DNA from: Spirosoma sp. KUDC1026
GTDB lineage: Bacteria > Bacteroidota > Bacteroidia > Cytophagales > Spirosomataceae
Length of the DNA stretch: 64,000 nt
Direction: 5' to 3'
NCBI RefSeq assembly: GCF_013375035.1
Contig: NZ_CP056032.1
Location: forward strand, 1,472,001 to 1,536,000
Translations under genes and position numbers: made by a program
In this document: piece after piece, positions 7,570-17,810 of the stretch
How positions within the stretch are numbered: the stretch's first letter is position 1
Layout: every line of letters starts with the position of its first letter
The notes under the pieces: model-generated
What the model was told of the DNA's origin: nothing
The model's input: only the letters and a program-made list of their open reading frames with translations
Databases searched by the model: none

Positions 7570-8496
7570 TCATGAATGGCTTGTGATAAAGCCAGTTTTG
7601 GATGTAGTGAGCGTGGCCGGTGTCGCCCGGTCAAACGCGTCGATGTAACTTTTGGCGCTGGCGTTCAGGATCGTTACGCCCCGATGATCGGCATAATCGC
7701 GCAGAACTTCGTAGCCACGAAATACTTTGTGTAAGGATAAAAACTGGGCCGCCATCGAAAACGTGCGCTGCCGCTGTGCGTCGGAATAAACGGGCTGGTG
7801 CGTGACGTCTTTGGGCTTGTCGTAGAAATGGATCTGTTTGATCAGCAGCTGATTCTGTTCGTTCAGCCGGATCTGCTCGTGCCAGGACGTATCGGCACCG
7901 AAAAGGTATATTTTCCGGAACTGCTGATTGATCATCAGCGTCAGCGCGGCAACAATTACTGTCTGAGCGCGGGGCATGCCCAGCCCTTTTTCGTAGAGCC
8001 AGTACGTGAGCCAGCGGAAGCCACTGACAACGGTATAGTTGAAATGGACGACCCTAATGTTTGGGTTCCGGCTGATTTGACTGAGCAGGTACGACTGTTT
8101 CGCGAAATGCGGTACGTAAAGCGTCATGGGCCAGGTAACCTGCTCGCTGAACACCATCAGCGTCCGGCGAATGTCTTCGCGGTCGGTCGTCTGCTCGGTA
8201 AAAACAAAATAGTTCGGGTCGGAAATGACGTAGTGCTGGGGCTGTAGCTGAATAAAGACGTCGGCGTGCGCGAAGTTATTGACGCACACAATATCGGTCT
8301 GGCGAATGAAATCCAGGTGATCGCGTAGCGAGTCGGCCAGCGAAGGACCATTACCCAGCACCGAGCAAACACCATCCTTCCGCACCGGAAGCCGGGTAGC
8401 ATGAGGACTTCGGAGAGCGGCTTTGATGAGCGACAACAGCGAGGTAATCAGCTCGCTCAGAAATCTATTTAGAGAATTGAAACCTGTTTCCAGCAT
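7570..8496 (-). CDS. DUF115/GT42-like putative glycosyltransferase
   Basis: The frame is open from 8721, but its first 47 codons overlap the neighbouring gene. The start is therefore likely ATG 8496 (308 residues) or GTG 8508. CSVLGNGPSLADSL opens a Rossmann-like domain, YVISDPNYF follows, and KIYLFGADTSWHEQ lies near the C-terminal half. This order resembles both DUF115 (Maf flagellin pseudaminyltransferases) and GT42 sialyltransferases. Being next to a complete CMP-pseudaminic acid pathway, it could transfer pseudaminic acid onto a surface glycan or protein; this is inference. It has no signal peptide or clear membrane segment from the 8496 start and is predicted to be cytoplasmic. Confidence 0.62.
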   Translation of the reverse strand: MLETGFNSLNRFLSELITSLLSLIKAALRSPHATRLPVRKDGVCSVLGNGPSLADSLRDHLDFIRQTDIVCVNNFAHADVFIQLQPQHYVISDPNYFVFTEQTTDREDIRRTLMVFSEQVTWPMTLYVPHFAKQSYLLSQISRNPNIRVVHFNYTVVSGFRWLTYWLYEKGLGMPRAQTVIVAALTLMINQQFRKIYLFGADTSWHEQIRLNEQNQLLIKQIHFYDKPKDVTHQPVYSDAQRQRTFSMAAQFLSLHKVFRGYEVLRDYADHRGVTILNASAKSYIDAFDRATPATLTTSKTGFITSHS

Positions 8497-8579
8497 GGAA
8501 TCGGCCACCGAACGGGGCGGCCTTTTTTCTACAAAAGAACGAAAAAAAACGGCAGGCTCGTATCGATTGGTTTTCAGGC

Positions 8580-9530
8580 CTAAAGGGCTTTCCTGAAAAC
8601 GTATTTGGGCGACTCCTTTGCCCCCAGGTTTTGTTTGAACCGGGCCAGGCTGGCTTTGGGCTGGTGGGTGCTGTCGAGGGCCATACCCAGGTCCAGCAAT
8701 GAAATCGTTTCGCGTTGACAATACGCATACACGCCGTCCAGCAGCATAACCATGGGGCTGAAGGCATGATAAGCCGGGAGCGATGCCGGCAGGAAATTAT
8801 ACAGGATGTCGTGCCGAACGCGAACGGTTATGGTCAGGGCAATCAGTTGGGCGTCGTCGCGCAGGGTGAAAACCAAAAACTGATCGGGGAACGTAGCGAG
8901 CAGATGAAGTAGCTGCTCCGGTGGGAGACTGAGCTGGTAGCTAAGCTGAGCATACGTATCGAGCAGGAAGTTGATGACAATGGCTGAGTCGTATTGTTGC
9001 CAGTGCGCAAACTGGAAATTCCCCCGCCGGCATTTTCGCAGGCGACGACGTTCTGAAGCTGTAATGTCTTGAGCAAAAGATCGGTTGGTAATAGGAAGAT
9101 AGAACGTCGGATGCGATTTGATTAATGAACAACCTGATGCCTGCAACAGAGTTAGTAGTCGATCGGTCTGGCTGGGGGCGTAACAGCGTGGGTAATGAAC
9201 GAGTGTCAACATCCGGCAGCCAGCCAGCTTTGCTTCGGTAAAAAGCTGGTTAACGAACACTTCCAGGACATCATCCGGGAGATATTCGTCAAATTCAACC
9301 GAGCCAAACGGGGCCGCACCGGGGCTTATGGCCTTTTCATTCTTGATAAAAAAAGCACACCGGGCCACAATCTGCTGGGTCGCCTGATTGACAACCAGCA
9401 TCAGATAGTAAGGCCCAGAATATTGCTGACGGAGATGCACTGGTTCATTGAAAAAGAACCCAGCCTGATAAAAAGGAAGCCCTGGCGTTACGTCAGGGCT
9501 TGTGTGTCGTTCGATGGTGTATTGTGACAA
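8580..9530 (-). CDS. GNAT/FemAB-like acyltransferase, glycan operon
   Basis: The 316-residue protein resembles the two-lobed GNAT/FemAB-type N-acyltransferases. An N-terminal region contains LVVNQATQQIVARCAFFIK. A second region has SERRRLRKCRRGNF followed by QFLVFTLRDDAQLIALTITVR and ISLLDLGMALDSTHQPKASL, the usual central-strand and acyl-CoA region pattern. The substrate is unknown. It starts 26 nt after the exopolyphosphatase stop and precedes the glycosyltransferase-like gene, so it may acylate or aminoacylate a sugar in the same surface glycan. Function is only partly recognised. Confidence 0.6.
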   Translation of the reverse strand: MSQYTIERHTSPDVTPGLPFYQAGFFFNEPVHLRQQYSGPYYLMLVVNQATQQIVARCAFFIKNEKAISPGAAPFGSVEFDEYLPDDVLEVFVNQLFTEAKLAGCRMLTLVHYPRCYAPSQTDRLLTLLQASGCSLIKSHPTFYLPITNRSFAQDITASERRRLRKCRRGNFQFAHWQQYDSAIVINFLLDTYAQLSYQLSLPPEQLLHLLATFPDQFLVFTLRDDAQLIALTITVRVRHDILYNFLPASLPAYHAFSPMVMLLDGVYAYCQRETISLLDLGMALDSTHQPKASLARFKQNLGAKESPKYVFRKAL

Positions 9531-9556
9531 TGACGTATCGAGCGGATAAGGGGAAA

Positions 9557-10441
9557 TTACACGCGCTTTTTCTTCTGTAACTGCGAGTAAACCAACTGCA
9601 TAATCCCGTCCTTAAGTCCCAGATCTGGCACGATGATCTGTTTGGCTCCCGCCCATTTCATTACTGAAATATAGATATCGGCGGCAGGAATGATCACGTC
9701 GGCCCGGTCGGCGTTCAGGCGGAGTTTGTTGATGCGATCTTCCTGGCTGTAACCGGCAATGTAATGACGTATCCGTTCGATCTCGTCGATGCTTGTTTCC
9801 GTGTCCGACGTTTTCGACGCCAGGTTGAACAGTTTACTGATGTTACCACCGGTACCAACGGCGATGACCTCCCGCGATGTATCGACGTTATCCTCCACCC
9901 AGTCCTCAATTTTCCGCCAGGCGCCTTTGGTCTCCTTTCCTTCGAGCAGCCGGACGGAGCCGATCTTGAACGATTTGGAGTTGACCTTCTCGCGGTTGAT
10001 ATACAGGTTCAGCTCGGTGCTGCCTCCGCCCACATCAATGTGCAGAAACTGCCGGTCGTCCAGCGCCTGCACCACGACGTCGTTGATCAGTTCGGCTTCC
10101 TTCTGGCCATCGATAATGTGAATTTTCACGCCCGTCGATGCCTCGATGCGTTTGGCAATTTCGGGGCCATTTTCGGCTTCGCGCATGGCCGACGTAGCGC
10201 AGGCCATATAAGCCTCCACCTCGTGCAATTCCATCAGGAGCTTATAGACCTGCATAAGCTTGGCCGTACGGGCTTCACTTTCGGGCGTTAATTTGCCGTA
10301 ATTAAAAACATCGTGGCCGAGCCGAAGTGGAAACCGGACGTACTCCACTTTTTTAAAGCTAACCACATCATCGTTGTGGAGCACTGTTGAAATCTGTAGC
10401 CGAGCTGCGTTGGAACCGATATCGATAGCTGCTAGTTTCAT
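9557..10441 (-). CDS. exopolyphosphatase/guanosine pentaphosphatase family (Ppx/GppA)
   Basis: The protein starts best at ATG 10441, giving MKLAAIDIGSNAARLQI, the ASKHA phosphate-loop motif at the true N-terminus. The upstream 42 in-frame codons are probably not translated. ACATSAMREAENG and DVGGGSTELNLY are the second and third family signatures. The 294-residue length fits the single-domain Ppx/GppA type. The enzyme hydrolyses polyphosphate or the pppGpp 5' phosphate in the cytoplasm. It lies divergently from metH and just upstream of the glycan operon, with which it may share a transcript. Confidence 0.9.
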   Translation of the reverse strand: MKLAAIDIGSNAARLQISTVLHNDDVVSFKKVEYVRFPLRLGHDVFNYGKLTPESEARTAKLMQVYKLLMELHEVEAYMACATSAMREAENGPEIAKRIEASTGVKIHIIDGQKEAELINDVVVQALDDRQFLHIDVGGGSTELNLYINREKVNSKSFKIGSVRLLEGKETKGAWRKIEDWVEDNVDTSREVIAVGTGGNISKLFNLASKTSDTETSIDEIERIRHYIAGYSQEDRINKLRLNADRADVIIPAADIYISVMKWAGAKQIIVPDLGLKDGIMQLVYSQLQKKKRV

Positions 10442-10683
10442 CTGAGATAGTGAACGTGTGAAATCAGGAAAGAGCGGAGCAAAGCGAAAAAATTTGTAAC
10501 CCGCCTTGCCTGTGAGTCGGGCGTAAGCCCGGTATACGTTGATGAACTTGAGTAGTTTATTCGTCACTCATTCGTCTTTTTGCTCGTTCTCTTACTGGCA
10601 AAAGTAACGGATTTTTGAGCATGAGGGTTTCAGGACGTATTTTTACCCTGCTTTACTAAAGTAATACACCAACAACAGTTACC

Positions 10684-13600
10684 TTGAAAACTATACACGA
10701 ACTTCTCCGGGAACGAATCCTGGTGCTGGATGGCGCCATGGGTTCCATGATCCAGCAATACAACCTTACCGAGGATGACTACCGCGGTGAGCGTTTTGCG
10801 GATTGGCCGCACGATCTGAAAGGTAACAATGATCTTTTGTCTCTGACCAAACCAGCGGTCATCCGGGAAATCCACCGGCAATATCTGGACGCGGGGGCCG
10901 ACATCATTGAAACGAATACGTTCAGCGGGACCACCATCGCCATGGCCGATTACCGCATGGAATCGTTGGTTTATGAACTGAACTACGAGTCGGCGCGAAT
11001 TGCCAAACTCGAAGCTGACGCGGTTACGCAGGAAAACCCCGACCGGCCCCGTTACGTAGCGGGGGCTATGGGACCTACGAACCGTACAGCTTCGCTCTCG
11101 CCTGATGTTAATAACCCTGCCTACCGGGCCGTTACGTTCGACGAACTGGTCGGCGCTTATTACGAACAGGTAAGCGGCCTGGTTGATGGGGGAGCCGATT
11201 TGCTGCTGGTCGAAACAATTTTTGACACGCTGAACGCGAAAGCGGCTCTGTTCGCCATCGACAAGTATTTTGCTGACAAGGGAACGACGTCGCTGCCCAT
11301 TATGGTCTCGGGGACCATTACCGACGCCAGCGGACGAACACTTTCCGGCCAGACAACCGAAGCATTCCTGTATTCTGTCTCGCACCTGCCACTACTAAGT
11401 GTGGGTTTGAACTGCGCCTTAGGAGCTGAGCCCATGCGGCCATACGTGCAGACGCTGGCGAAAGAATCGCCCTTCTTCACGTCGGCCTACCCGAATGCGG
11501 GTCTGCCGAACGAGTTTGGCGAATACGACGAGACGCCGGAAATGATGGCGAAACAGGTAGAAGATTTCATCAGCAACAGTTTCATCAACATTGTTGGTGG
11601 CTGCTGTGGGTCCACGCCCAGCCACATCCGGGCCATTGCGGCTGTTGCGGCCAAATATCCACCCCGCCAGCTTCCCGAGCCCGAACCGTATCAGAAACTG
11701 AGCGGGCTGGAACCGTTGAAAATTACCGAACAGACCAACTTCCTGAACGTCGGCGAACGCACGAATGTAACGGGCTCGAAGAAGTTTGCCCGACTGATAA
11801 AAGAAGGGAACTACGACGAAGCCCTGAGTATTGCCCGGGGTCAGGTTGAGGGCGGAGCGCAGGTGATCGACGTTAACATGGACGAAGGGATGCTGGACTC
11901 GGTAGAGGCTATGACGACCTTTCTGAACCTGATTGCGTCGGAGCCGGACATTGCCCGTGTTCCCATCATGGTCGATTCCTCGAAATGGGAAGTGATCGAA
12001 GCGGGGCTGAAATGTGTGCAGGGAAAAGCCATCGTCAACTCGATTTCGCTGAAAGAAGGTGAAGAAGCCTTCATCGAGCGGGCCAAATTGGTGAAACGTT
12101 ATGGTGCTGCTGCGGTGGTCATGGCGTTTGACGAAAGCGGTCAGGCCGATTCCTACGAACGCCGGATTGAAATCTGCGAACGGGCGTACCGCATCCTGGT
12201 CGACAAAGTCGATTTTGCCCCACAGGACATCATTTTCGATCCCAACATCCTGACCGTTGCGACGGGTATCGAGGAGCATAACAACTACGCCGTCGATTTT
12301 ATCAACGCGACACGCTGGATTAAGGAAAACCTGCCACTGGCCAAAGTGAGCGGTGGGGTGTCGAACATTTCGTTCTCCTTCCGGGGTAACGATGTTGTGC
12401 GCGAAGCCATGCACTCGGCCTTTCTCTATCATGCCATCCGGGCGGGTATGGACATGGGTATCGTAAACGCCGGGCAGCTGGAAGTGTACGACAATATCCC
12501 CAAAGACCTGCTGGAACGTTGCGAGGACGTACTGCTCAACCGCCGGGACGATTCAACCGAACGGCTCGTGGAGTTTGCCGAAACGGTGAAAGCCAAAGGC
12601 AAAACGGTAGTGCAGGATAATAGCTGGCGCGAACAGCCCGTTCGTGAGCGGCTCAAACACGCGCTGGTGAAAGGCATTACCGACTACATTGATCAGGATG
12701 TCGAAGAAATCCGGCAACAGGTTGAGCGACCGCTGCACGTTATCGAAGGACCACTGATGGACGGCATGAACGTCGTGGGTGACCTGTTTGGCGAAGGAAA
12801 AATGTTTCTGCCACAGGTAGTTAAATCGGCGCGGGTGATGAAGAAAGCTGTAGCCTACCTGACTCCCTTTATTGAAGCCGAAAAATCGGGTGGTGAGTCT
12901 TCGTCGGCCGGCAAAATCCTGCTGGCAACGGTGAAGGGCGACGTTCACGACATTGGTAAGAACATCGTTGGTGTCGTGCTGGGCTGTAACAACTATGAAA
13001 TTATTGACCTGGGCGTTATGGTGCCAACCCAGAAAATTCTGGAAGAGGCCCGTAAACAGAACGTTGATATTATTGGGCTGAGCGGCCTCATTACACCGTC
13101 GCTCGACGAAATGGTGGGTGTCGCCAAGGAAATGGAACGGCAAGGATTCAAGCTGCCCCTGTTGATTGGTGGAGCCACGACCTCACGTATGCATACCGCC
13201 GTGAAGATTGATCCGCACTACTCGGGGCCGGTTGTTCACGTACTGGATGCCAGCCGAAGCGTACCCGTGGCTGGACGGCTTGTCAGCGAAACCGAAAGTA
13301 CCCGCGACAAGATTTTTACGGATATAAAAGCGGAATACAGCAAACTGCGTGACGACCACGCCCGGCGTCGGCAGGACAAAGCGTCGTTACCGATTGGCAA
13401 AGCACGGGAGAACCGTACGCCAATCGATTGGACGACCTTCGAACCAACCAAGCCTGCTTTCCTGGGGAATCGCTATTTCGACGACTACCCGATGGCCGAA
13501 CTGGTTGATTACATCGACTGGACCCCTTTCTTCCAGACCTGGCAATTGACCGGTAAATACCCGGCAATTTTCAACGATGCCGTTGTTGGTCAGGAAGCGA

Positions 13601-14475
13601 AACAACTGTTCGACGATGCCAATCGCCTGCTGAAAGAAGTTGTTGATAAAAAATTGCTGAAGGCAAAGGCTGTTGTTGGCTTCTACCCCGCCAACTCGGT
13701 TGATGACGACGTATTGCTGCATGAATACGAAGAAAACGTATTACCCGTTTCCGACGAGCGGCACGGTTCCCAGCAGCATATTGAGTACAAAATTTCGCGT
13801 GGTAACCTAGCGAAAACGGCGGCTAACGTAGCCACGGCCGGTGAGCTGGTGTACGACACAAAAACGGTGCTTCACTTTCTGCGCCAGCAGAATCAGAAAG
13901 CGCCGGGCTTGCCCAACTACAGCCTGTCGGATTTTATTGCTCCACTGGAAAGTGGTCGGGAAGATTACATTGGCGGCTTTGCCGTAACGACCGGTATCGG
14001 TATCGAGCCACTGCTGGAAGCTTACGAGCGTGACCATGACGACTACAACAGCATCATGCTGAAAGCCATTGCCGACCGACTGGCCGAAGCCTTTGCCGAA
14101 CGGATGCACGAACGCGTCCGGACGGAGTTTTGGCCCTATGCTGCCAATGAGCAACTGAGCAACGACCAGCTTATTAAGGAAGACTACCAGGGAATTCGGC
14201 CCGCACCGGGCTATCCGGCCTGCCCGGATCATACCGAAAAAGGTATTCTGTTTGATCTGCTCGATGCCGGCAAAGCGGACATCGAACTGACAGAAAGTTA
14301 CGCGATGTATCCGGCTTCGTCAGTGAGTGGGTTTTATTTCGCGCACCCCGAATCCCGGTATTTCGCCGTGGGTAAAATCAACAAAGACCAGGTTCACGAA
14401 TACGCCCAGAGGAAAAATATGCCCGTCGAAGACGTCGAGCGATGGCTGGCGCCGGTGCTGAACTATGATGCGTAG
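10684..14475 (+). CDS. metH: cobalamin-dependent methionine synthase MetH
   Basis: This 1263-residue enzyme transfers the methyl group of methyl-tetrahydrofolate to homocysteine. Domains run in the standard order. The homocysteine domain has zinc ligands Cys244, Cys307 and Cys308 (GGCCGSTP). The pterin domain (about 345-620) contains [10 protein letters not shown]. The B12 domain has DVHDIGKN, Asp753/His755 being the cobalt lower ligand. The C-terminal activation domain binds SAM. Start is TTG at 10684: an in-frame stop lies at 10657-10659 and no ATG precedes the conserved [10 protein letters not shown]. No cobalamin or SAM riboswitch was recognised in the 242-nt upstream gap. Confidence 0.97.
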   Translation: MKTIHELLRERILVLDGAMGSMIQQYNLTEDDYRGERFADWPHDLKGNNDLLSLTKPAVIREIHRQYLDAGADIIETNTFSGTTIAMADYRMESLVYELNYESARIAKLEADAVTQENPDRPRYVAGAMGPTNRTASLSPDVNNPAYRAVTFDELVGAYYEQVSGLVDGGADLLLVETIFDTLNAKAALFAIDKYFADKGTTSLPIMVSGTITDASGRTLSGQTTEAFLYSVSHLPLLSVGLNCALGAEPMRPYVQTLAKESPFFTSAYPNAGLPNEFGEYDETPEMMAKQVEDFISNSFINIVGGCCGSTPSHIRAIAAVAAKYPPRQLPEPEPYQKLSGLEPLKITEQTNFLNVGERTNVTGSKKFARLIKEGNYDEALSIARGQVEGGAQVIDVNMDEGMLDSVEAMTTFLNLIASEPDIARVPIMVDSSKWEVIEAGLKCVQGKAIVNSISLKEGEEAFIERAKLVKRYGAAAVVMAFDESGQADSYERRIEICERAYRILVDKVDFAPQDIIFDPNILTVATGIEEHNNYAVDFINATRWIKENLPLAKVSGGVSNISFSFRGNDVVREAMHSAFLYHAIRAGMDMGIVNAGQLEVYDNIPKDLLERCEDVLLNRRDDSTERLVEFAETVKAKGKTVVQDNSWREQPVRERLKHALVKGITDYIDQDVEEIRQQVERPLHVIEGPLMDGMNVVGDLFGEGKMFLPQVVKSARVMKKAVAYLTPFIEAEKSGGESSSAGKILLATVKGDVHDIGKNIVGVVLGCNNYEIIDLGVMVPTQKILEEARKQNVDIIGLSGLITPSLDEMVGVAKEMERQGFKLPLLIGGATTSRMHTAVKIDPHYSGPVVHVLDASRSVPVAGRLVSETESTRDKIFTDIKAEYSKLRDDHARRRQDKASLPIGKARENRTPIDWTTFEPTKPAFLGNRYFDDYPMAELVDYIDWTPFFQTWQLTGKYPAIFNDAVVGQEAKQLFDDANRLLKEVVDKKLLKAKAVVGFYPANSVDDDVLLHEYEENVLPVSDERHGSQQHIEYKISRGNLAKTAANVATAGELVYDTKTVLHFLRQQNQKAPGLPNYSLSDFIAPLESGREDYIGGFAVTTGIGIEPLLEAYERDHDDYNSIMLKAIADRLAEAFAERMHERVRTEFWPYAANEQLSNDQLIKEDYQGIRPAPGYPACPDHTEKGILFDLLDAGKADIELTESYAMYPASSVSGFYFAHPESRYFAVGKINKDQVHEYAQRKNMPVEDVERWLAPVLNYDA

Positions 14476-14497
14476 AACAGTGCCGAACAGATAAATC

Positions 14498-14536
14498 AAA
14501 AGAAAAGCCTCCTGACGACCAAGAGGCTTTTCTTTT
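14498..14536. terminator. bidirectional terminator hairpin between metH and the FAS1 gene
   Basis: A perfect 14-bp stem (14498-14511 with 14523-14536) with an 11-nt loop has A-rich left and T-rich right ends. It can end transcription of metH on the plus strand and of the FAS1 gene on the minus strand. Confidence 0.85.
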
Positions 14537-14550
14537 AGAATAACTTTTTG

Positions 14551-15102
14551 TTACGGCATCAAAACCGTGTCAATTACGTGAATAACGCCATTCGACTGGA
14601 ATACGTCCGGAATAGTTACCGTAGCGGTACCACCTTTCGCGTCCATCAGTTCGATTTTCTTGCCTTTTTTCATGGCAGTCAGCGTACCACCAGCTGCTGT
14701 TTTCAGCATAGCCTTGCCACCACCATCCTGAATCTGCTTCATCAGATCCTCGGCGCTGAGTTTGCCTGGTACTACGTGGTAGGTCAGAATACCCGTCAGC
14801 GTTTCCTTGTTTTCTGGTTTCACCAGCGTTTCAACCGTGCCTTTAGGCAGTTTGTCGAACGCTTTATTCGTTGGCGCGAAAACCGTGAATGGGCCGGGGC
14901 TCGACAGGGTTTCAACCAGGTCAGCGGCTTTTACAGCTGCTACTAGTGTGGTGTGATCCTTCGAATTCACCGCATTCTCAATGATGTTTTTCGAGGGGTA
15001 CATGGGGGCGCCACCAACCGTAACGGTTTTTTCCTGGGCAAATGAAACCTGGCTCACGGCCAGTCCTAAAATCAGAGCAAATGTTACGTTTAACGCTTTC
15101 AT
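14551..15102 (-). CDS. secreted fasciclin (FAS1) domain protein
   Basis: Taking ATG at 15102 gives 183 residues with a signal peptide (MKALNVTFALILGLAVSQVS then FAQ). The upstream in-frame codons are unlikely to be used. One FAS1 domain spans about residues 40-183. FTVFAPTNKAFDKLP is the first conserved FAS1 motif, LTYHVVPGKL the second, and NGVIHVIDTVLMP the C-terminal strand. FAS1 domains usually mediate cell-surface adhesion. It is tail-to-tail with metH across a shared terminator. Confidence 0.9.
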   Translation of the reverse strand: MKALNVTFALILGLAVSQVSFAQEKTVTVGGAPMYPSKNIIENAVNSKDHTTLVAAVKAADLVETLSSPGPFTVFAPTNKAFDKLPKGTVETLVKPENKETLTGILTYHVVPGKLSAEDLMKQIQDGGGKAMLKTAAGGTLTAMKKGKKIELMDAKGGTATVTIPDVFQSNGVIHVIDTVLMP

Positions 15103-15373
15103 TTTGTTACTTCTTAAGTAGTGTAAACTATGACTGCTTGTACTTTTTGTGTGATCGATCAACGGGCTGACTTACGCGGAAATACTTTGGTTTAGATTTA
15201 ACCGATCCGAAAAACTGTATAAACGGTAATGACCGCTGAGTCGAAAAAGACAATTTTTGTCAGATGGTCCAAGTTGCTTAGATGTAGCCGAAGGTAAATT
15301 GCCGGTCCTTATAACACTTCTTCTGATAATGTCCCTATGTGTAGAGTCGTTAAGAAGCTTTTATCCAAACATT

Positions 15374-16447
15374 ATGACAAGTAGGGTGCCTAGTATTGCT
15401 CAGCGTAGTATTGTTGTATTAATCCTATTAATCAGTCTGTTAAGTTCGGCAACAGCCCAACGCTGGACCGTCCGAAAAGCGAACAGCTGGTACGATAAAC
15501 AACCTTTTTTAGTAGGTGCTAACTTCATTCCGAGTACGGCCATTAACCAACTGGAAATGTGGCAGGCTGATACGTTCGATCCGGAAACCATTGATCGGGA
15601 GCTAGGCTATGCGGAAGGAATCGGTATGAACGTAATGCGGGTTTTTCTGCATAACCTGCTGTGGGAACAGGACGCAGCAGGTTTGAAAAAACGCATGAAT
15701 GAGTTTCTGGTAATTGCCGACAAACATCATATCAAGATCATTTTTGTCTTGTTCGATTCCTGCTGGAATGATAATCCCAGATTAGGTGAACAGCCAGCGC
15801 CTTTACCTGGGGTACACAATTCTGGCTGGGTTCGGGGGCCTGGCTCTGATCGTGTTTTTGATGCCCGCACATGGCCCGTTCTGGAGCAATACACAACTGA
15901 TATTCTGGCAACATTCACGAACGATCAGCGCGTACTGATCTGGGATTTGTACAACGAGCCCAGCAACCGGGGTTATAATGATGGCGTAATACCCCTGTTG
16001 ACAGCAACATTTCAGTGGGCGCACGCCGTACGGCCGAATCAGCCAATTACGGTTGGCTGGTGGAATGATCATGTCCCGTCCAATCAGCTGATTTTCCAGA
16101 AGTCAGATATCATCACCTTTCATAATTACGAAATAGCTTCCAAACTGGAAGAGCAGATCAGGGATCTGCAAAAGCGATTCGGGCGGCCGCTCATCTGCAC
16201 CGAATACATGGCCCGGCCCAAGGGGAGTACGTTTCAGGACTGTTTGCCAGTCTTTAAAAAATACAAAGTTGGTGCTATCAACTGGGGGCTGGTAAAGGGC
16301 AAAACAAATACCATTTTTGCCTGGGATACGCCGATTCCCAGCGGCAAGGAGCCGAAGGTCTGGTTCCACGATATTTTCCGGCCCGATGGCTCTGCGTATA
16401 GCAAAGACGAGGTGACTACAATTAAGCAGTTGGCAGCCGAGAAATAG
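15374..16447 (+). CDS. secreted GH5-like glycoside hydrolase
   Basis: ATG 15374 gives 357 residues with a signal peptide ending near SLLSSATAQ. The body is a TIM barrel: NVMRVFLHNLLWEQD, FVLFDSCWN, IWDLYNEPSN with the likely acid/base glutamate, and CTEYMARPKG with the likely nucleophile. This is the clan GH-A cellulase/mannanase-like pattern. The substrate cannot be told from sequence. The next gene on the same strand is a secreted sugar isomerase-like protein, so both may act on periplasmic sugars. The upstream 39 in-frame codons are probably not translated. Confidence 0.82.
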   Translation: MTSRVPSIAQRSIVVLILLISLLSSATAQRWTVRKANSWYDKQPFLVGANFIPSTAINQLEMWQADTFDPETIDRELGYAEGIGMNVMRVFLHNLLWEQDAAGLKKRMNEFLVIADKHHIKIIFVLFDSCWNDNPRLGEQPAPLPGVHNSGWVRGPGSDRVFDARTWPVLEQYTTDILATFTNDQRVLIWDLYNEPSNRGYNDGVIPLLTATFQWAHAVRPNQPITVGWWNDHVPSNQLIFQKSDIITFHNYEIASKLEEQIRDLQKRFGRPLICTEYMARPKGSTFQDCLPVFKKYKVGAINWGLVKGKTNTIFAWDTPIPSGKEPKVWFHDIFRPDGSAYSKDEVTTIKQLAAEK

Positions 16448-16620
16448 GCTCACAAAACGTATTGGAAAATCGTAGACTGTATTGGTTAATAACTCCCAAC
16501 GAATGTATTAGATACAGTAGAAACGCTGACGCTGCTTCCTTACGTTTGTACAAAACTGCGCGTTGTGCCGTTTCCTGTTGGGCAACACCGGCAATGTAGT
16601 TCATGTAACTAACCTACACT

Positions 16621-17469
16621 ATGAAATCAGGTATTATAAAAGTGCTGATTCTGTGCGCAGCTATTGTTTCGACTACGCAGGCGCAACCCTTTGGGAAAAC
16701 TGTTCGCAAAACACCTGGCATTGTATCCTACACGCTGCGGGATAGCTTCGGTAAAGATGTACCCGGTACGCTGGATAAGATCAAAGCTATGGGGATCACC
16801 GACCTGGAGTTGTCAAACCTGTTTGGGAAAACAGCGGCTGAAATGCGTGCGTTGCTCAACGAGCGGGGTATTAAATGCAGCAGCTACGGCATCGATTATA
16901 AGCTGATTAACGAGCAGCCGGATTCGGTACTGCAACGGGCTAAAACGCTGGGTGCGCAGTACGTACGGGTTGCCTGGATTCCTCATCAGGGAAAAGCTAC
17001 TCCCGAACTAATTCAGCAAACGGCGACTGATTTTAATAAATTCGGTAAGCTGGCGAAGGAACAGGGATTAACGTTCTGCTACCATAATCACGGTTACGAA
17101 TTTCAACCGTATGAAGGCGGTACGTTATTCGACCTGCTCGCCAAGCAGACCAACCCGGAATACGTGAGCTTCGAAATGGATATTGCCTGGACGTATCTGC
17201 CCGGACAAAACCCGGTTACTCTGCTGAATAAATACCCCAAGCGGTTCCGGCTCATGCACCTGAAAGACGTACGCAAGGGCGTAGCAGGGAACGATGAAGG
17301 CAAACTGGCCGCTGAAAACTCGGTAGCACTTGGGACGGGTCAACTGGATATGCCTGCTATTCTGAAAGCGGCCCAAAAAGCAGCGGTCGACCATCTGTAT
17401 ATCGAAGACGAAAGCCCGGCCGCCGAACAACAGGTACCTCAAAGCCTGTCCTATCTGAAGCAACTATAA
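16621..17469 (+). CDS. secreted sugar phosphate isomerase/epimerase-like TIM barrel
   Basis: This 282-residue protein has a signal peptide (to about AQPF near residue 22) and an AP endonuclease 2-type TIM barrel. GIVSYTLRDSFGKD, FCYHNHGYEF and MHLKDVRKG place the metal-binding His/Glu/Asp residues expected for the family. Exported relatives are common in Bacteroidota sugar metabolism, often with 3-keto-sugar or inositol genes, but the substrate is unknown. It lies between the GH5-like gene and a small membrane protein. Confidence 0.85.
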   Translation: MKSGIIKVLILCAAIVSTTQAQPFGKTVRKTPGIVSYTLRDSFGKDVPGTLDKIKAMGITDLELSNLFGKTAAEMRALLNERGIKCSSYGIDYKLINEQPDSVLQRAKTLGAQYVRVAWIPHQGKATPELIQQTATDFNKFGKLAKEQGLTFCYHNHGYEFQPYEGGTLFDLLAKQTNPEYVSFEMDIAWTYLPGQNPVTLLNKYPKRFRLMHLKDVRKGVAGNDEGKLAAENSVALGTGQLDMPAILKAAQKAAVDHLYIEDESPAAEQQVPQSLSYLKQL

Positions 17470-17478
17470 AGACTGACC

Positions 17479-17682
17479 ATGTTTCGTCGTCTGCCATCGG
17501 TTATTCTGTTTATTTTTGTTGGCCTGATCGGAATTTTCGTGAGTGCTTTCGTCGGGCTGGTCTACGAGTTCTTGCAAAGACCGTTCAGTGCAACCAATGG
17601 CATTATCTGGCTATTTATCGCACTGGTGAGTGGTGGGGGCGCGGCACTCATTATTTTGTTTGATCGGTACAGACAGGAATGA
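17479..17682 (+). CDS. small two-helix membrane protein
   Basis: The 67-residue protein has two hydrophobic segments, about residues 6-28 and 41-60, with basic residues at both ends. It starts 10 nt after the isomerase-like gene on the same strand, so it is probably cotranscribed. No family is recognised and no function can be assigned. Confidence 0.6.
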   Translation: MFRRLPSVILFIFVGLIGIFVSAFVGLVYEFLQRPFSATNGIIWLFIALVSGGGAALIILFDRYRQE

Positions 17683-17810
17683 ACCCCGGTGAAACCGGTA
17701 AAAACTCGGCGGACTGGTTGAAAATACCAGTCTGTTTTGTTCGTTATAGGAGTGCCGACTGCTACTGGGAATCAGCGTAAGCGGCAAGTCTGTATCGATT
17801 CGTCTGGCTT

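Noticed and set aside
8497-8721. N-terminal extension of the DUF115-like protein
   Set aside because: It mostly overlaps the end of the GNAT-like gene and has no conserved residues; ATG 8496 or GTG 8508 is more likely.
10442-10567. 42-residue N-terminal extension of the Ppx/GppA protein
   Set aside because: The ASKHA phosphate motif belongs at the N-terminus, so ATG 10441 is preferred.
10442-10683. possible cobalamin or SAM riboswitch before metH
   Set aside because: No conserved box of either class was recognised; only short hairpins are seen.
10630-11385. 251-residue minus-strand frame over metH
   Set aside because: It lies antisense to a fully recognised MetH domain and shows no family motif.
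11419-12432. 337-residue minus-strand frame over metH
   Set aside because: Antisense shadow; the plus frame encodes the conserved MetH pterin domain.
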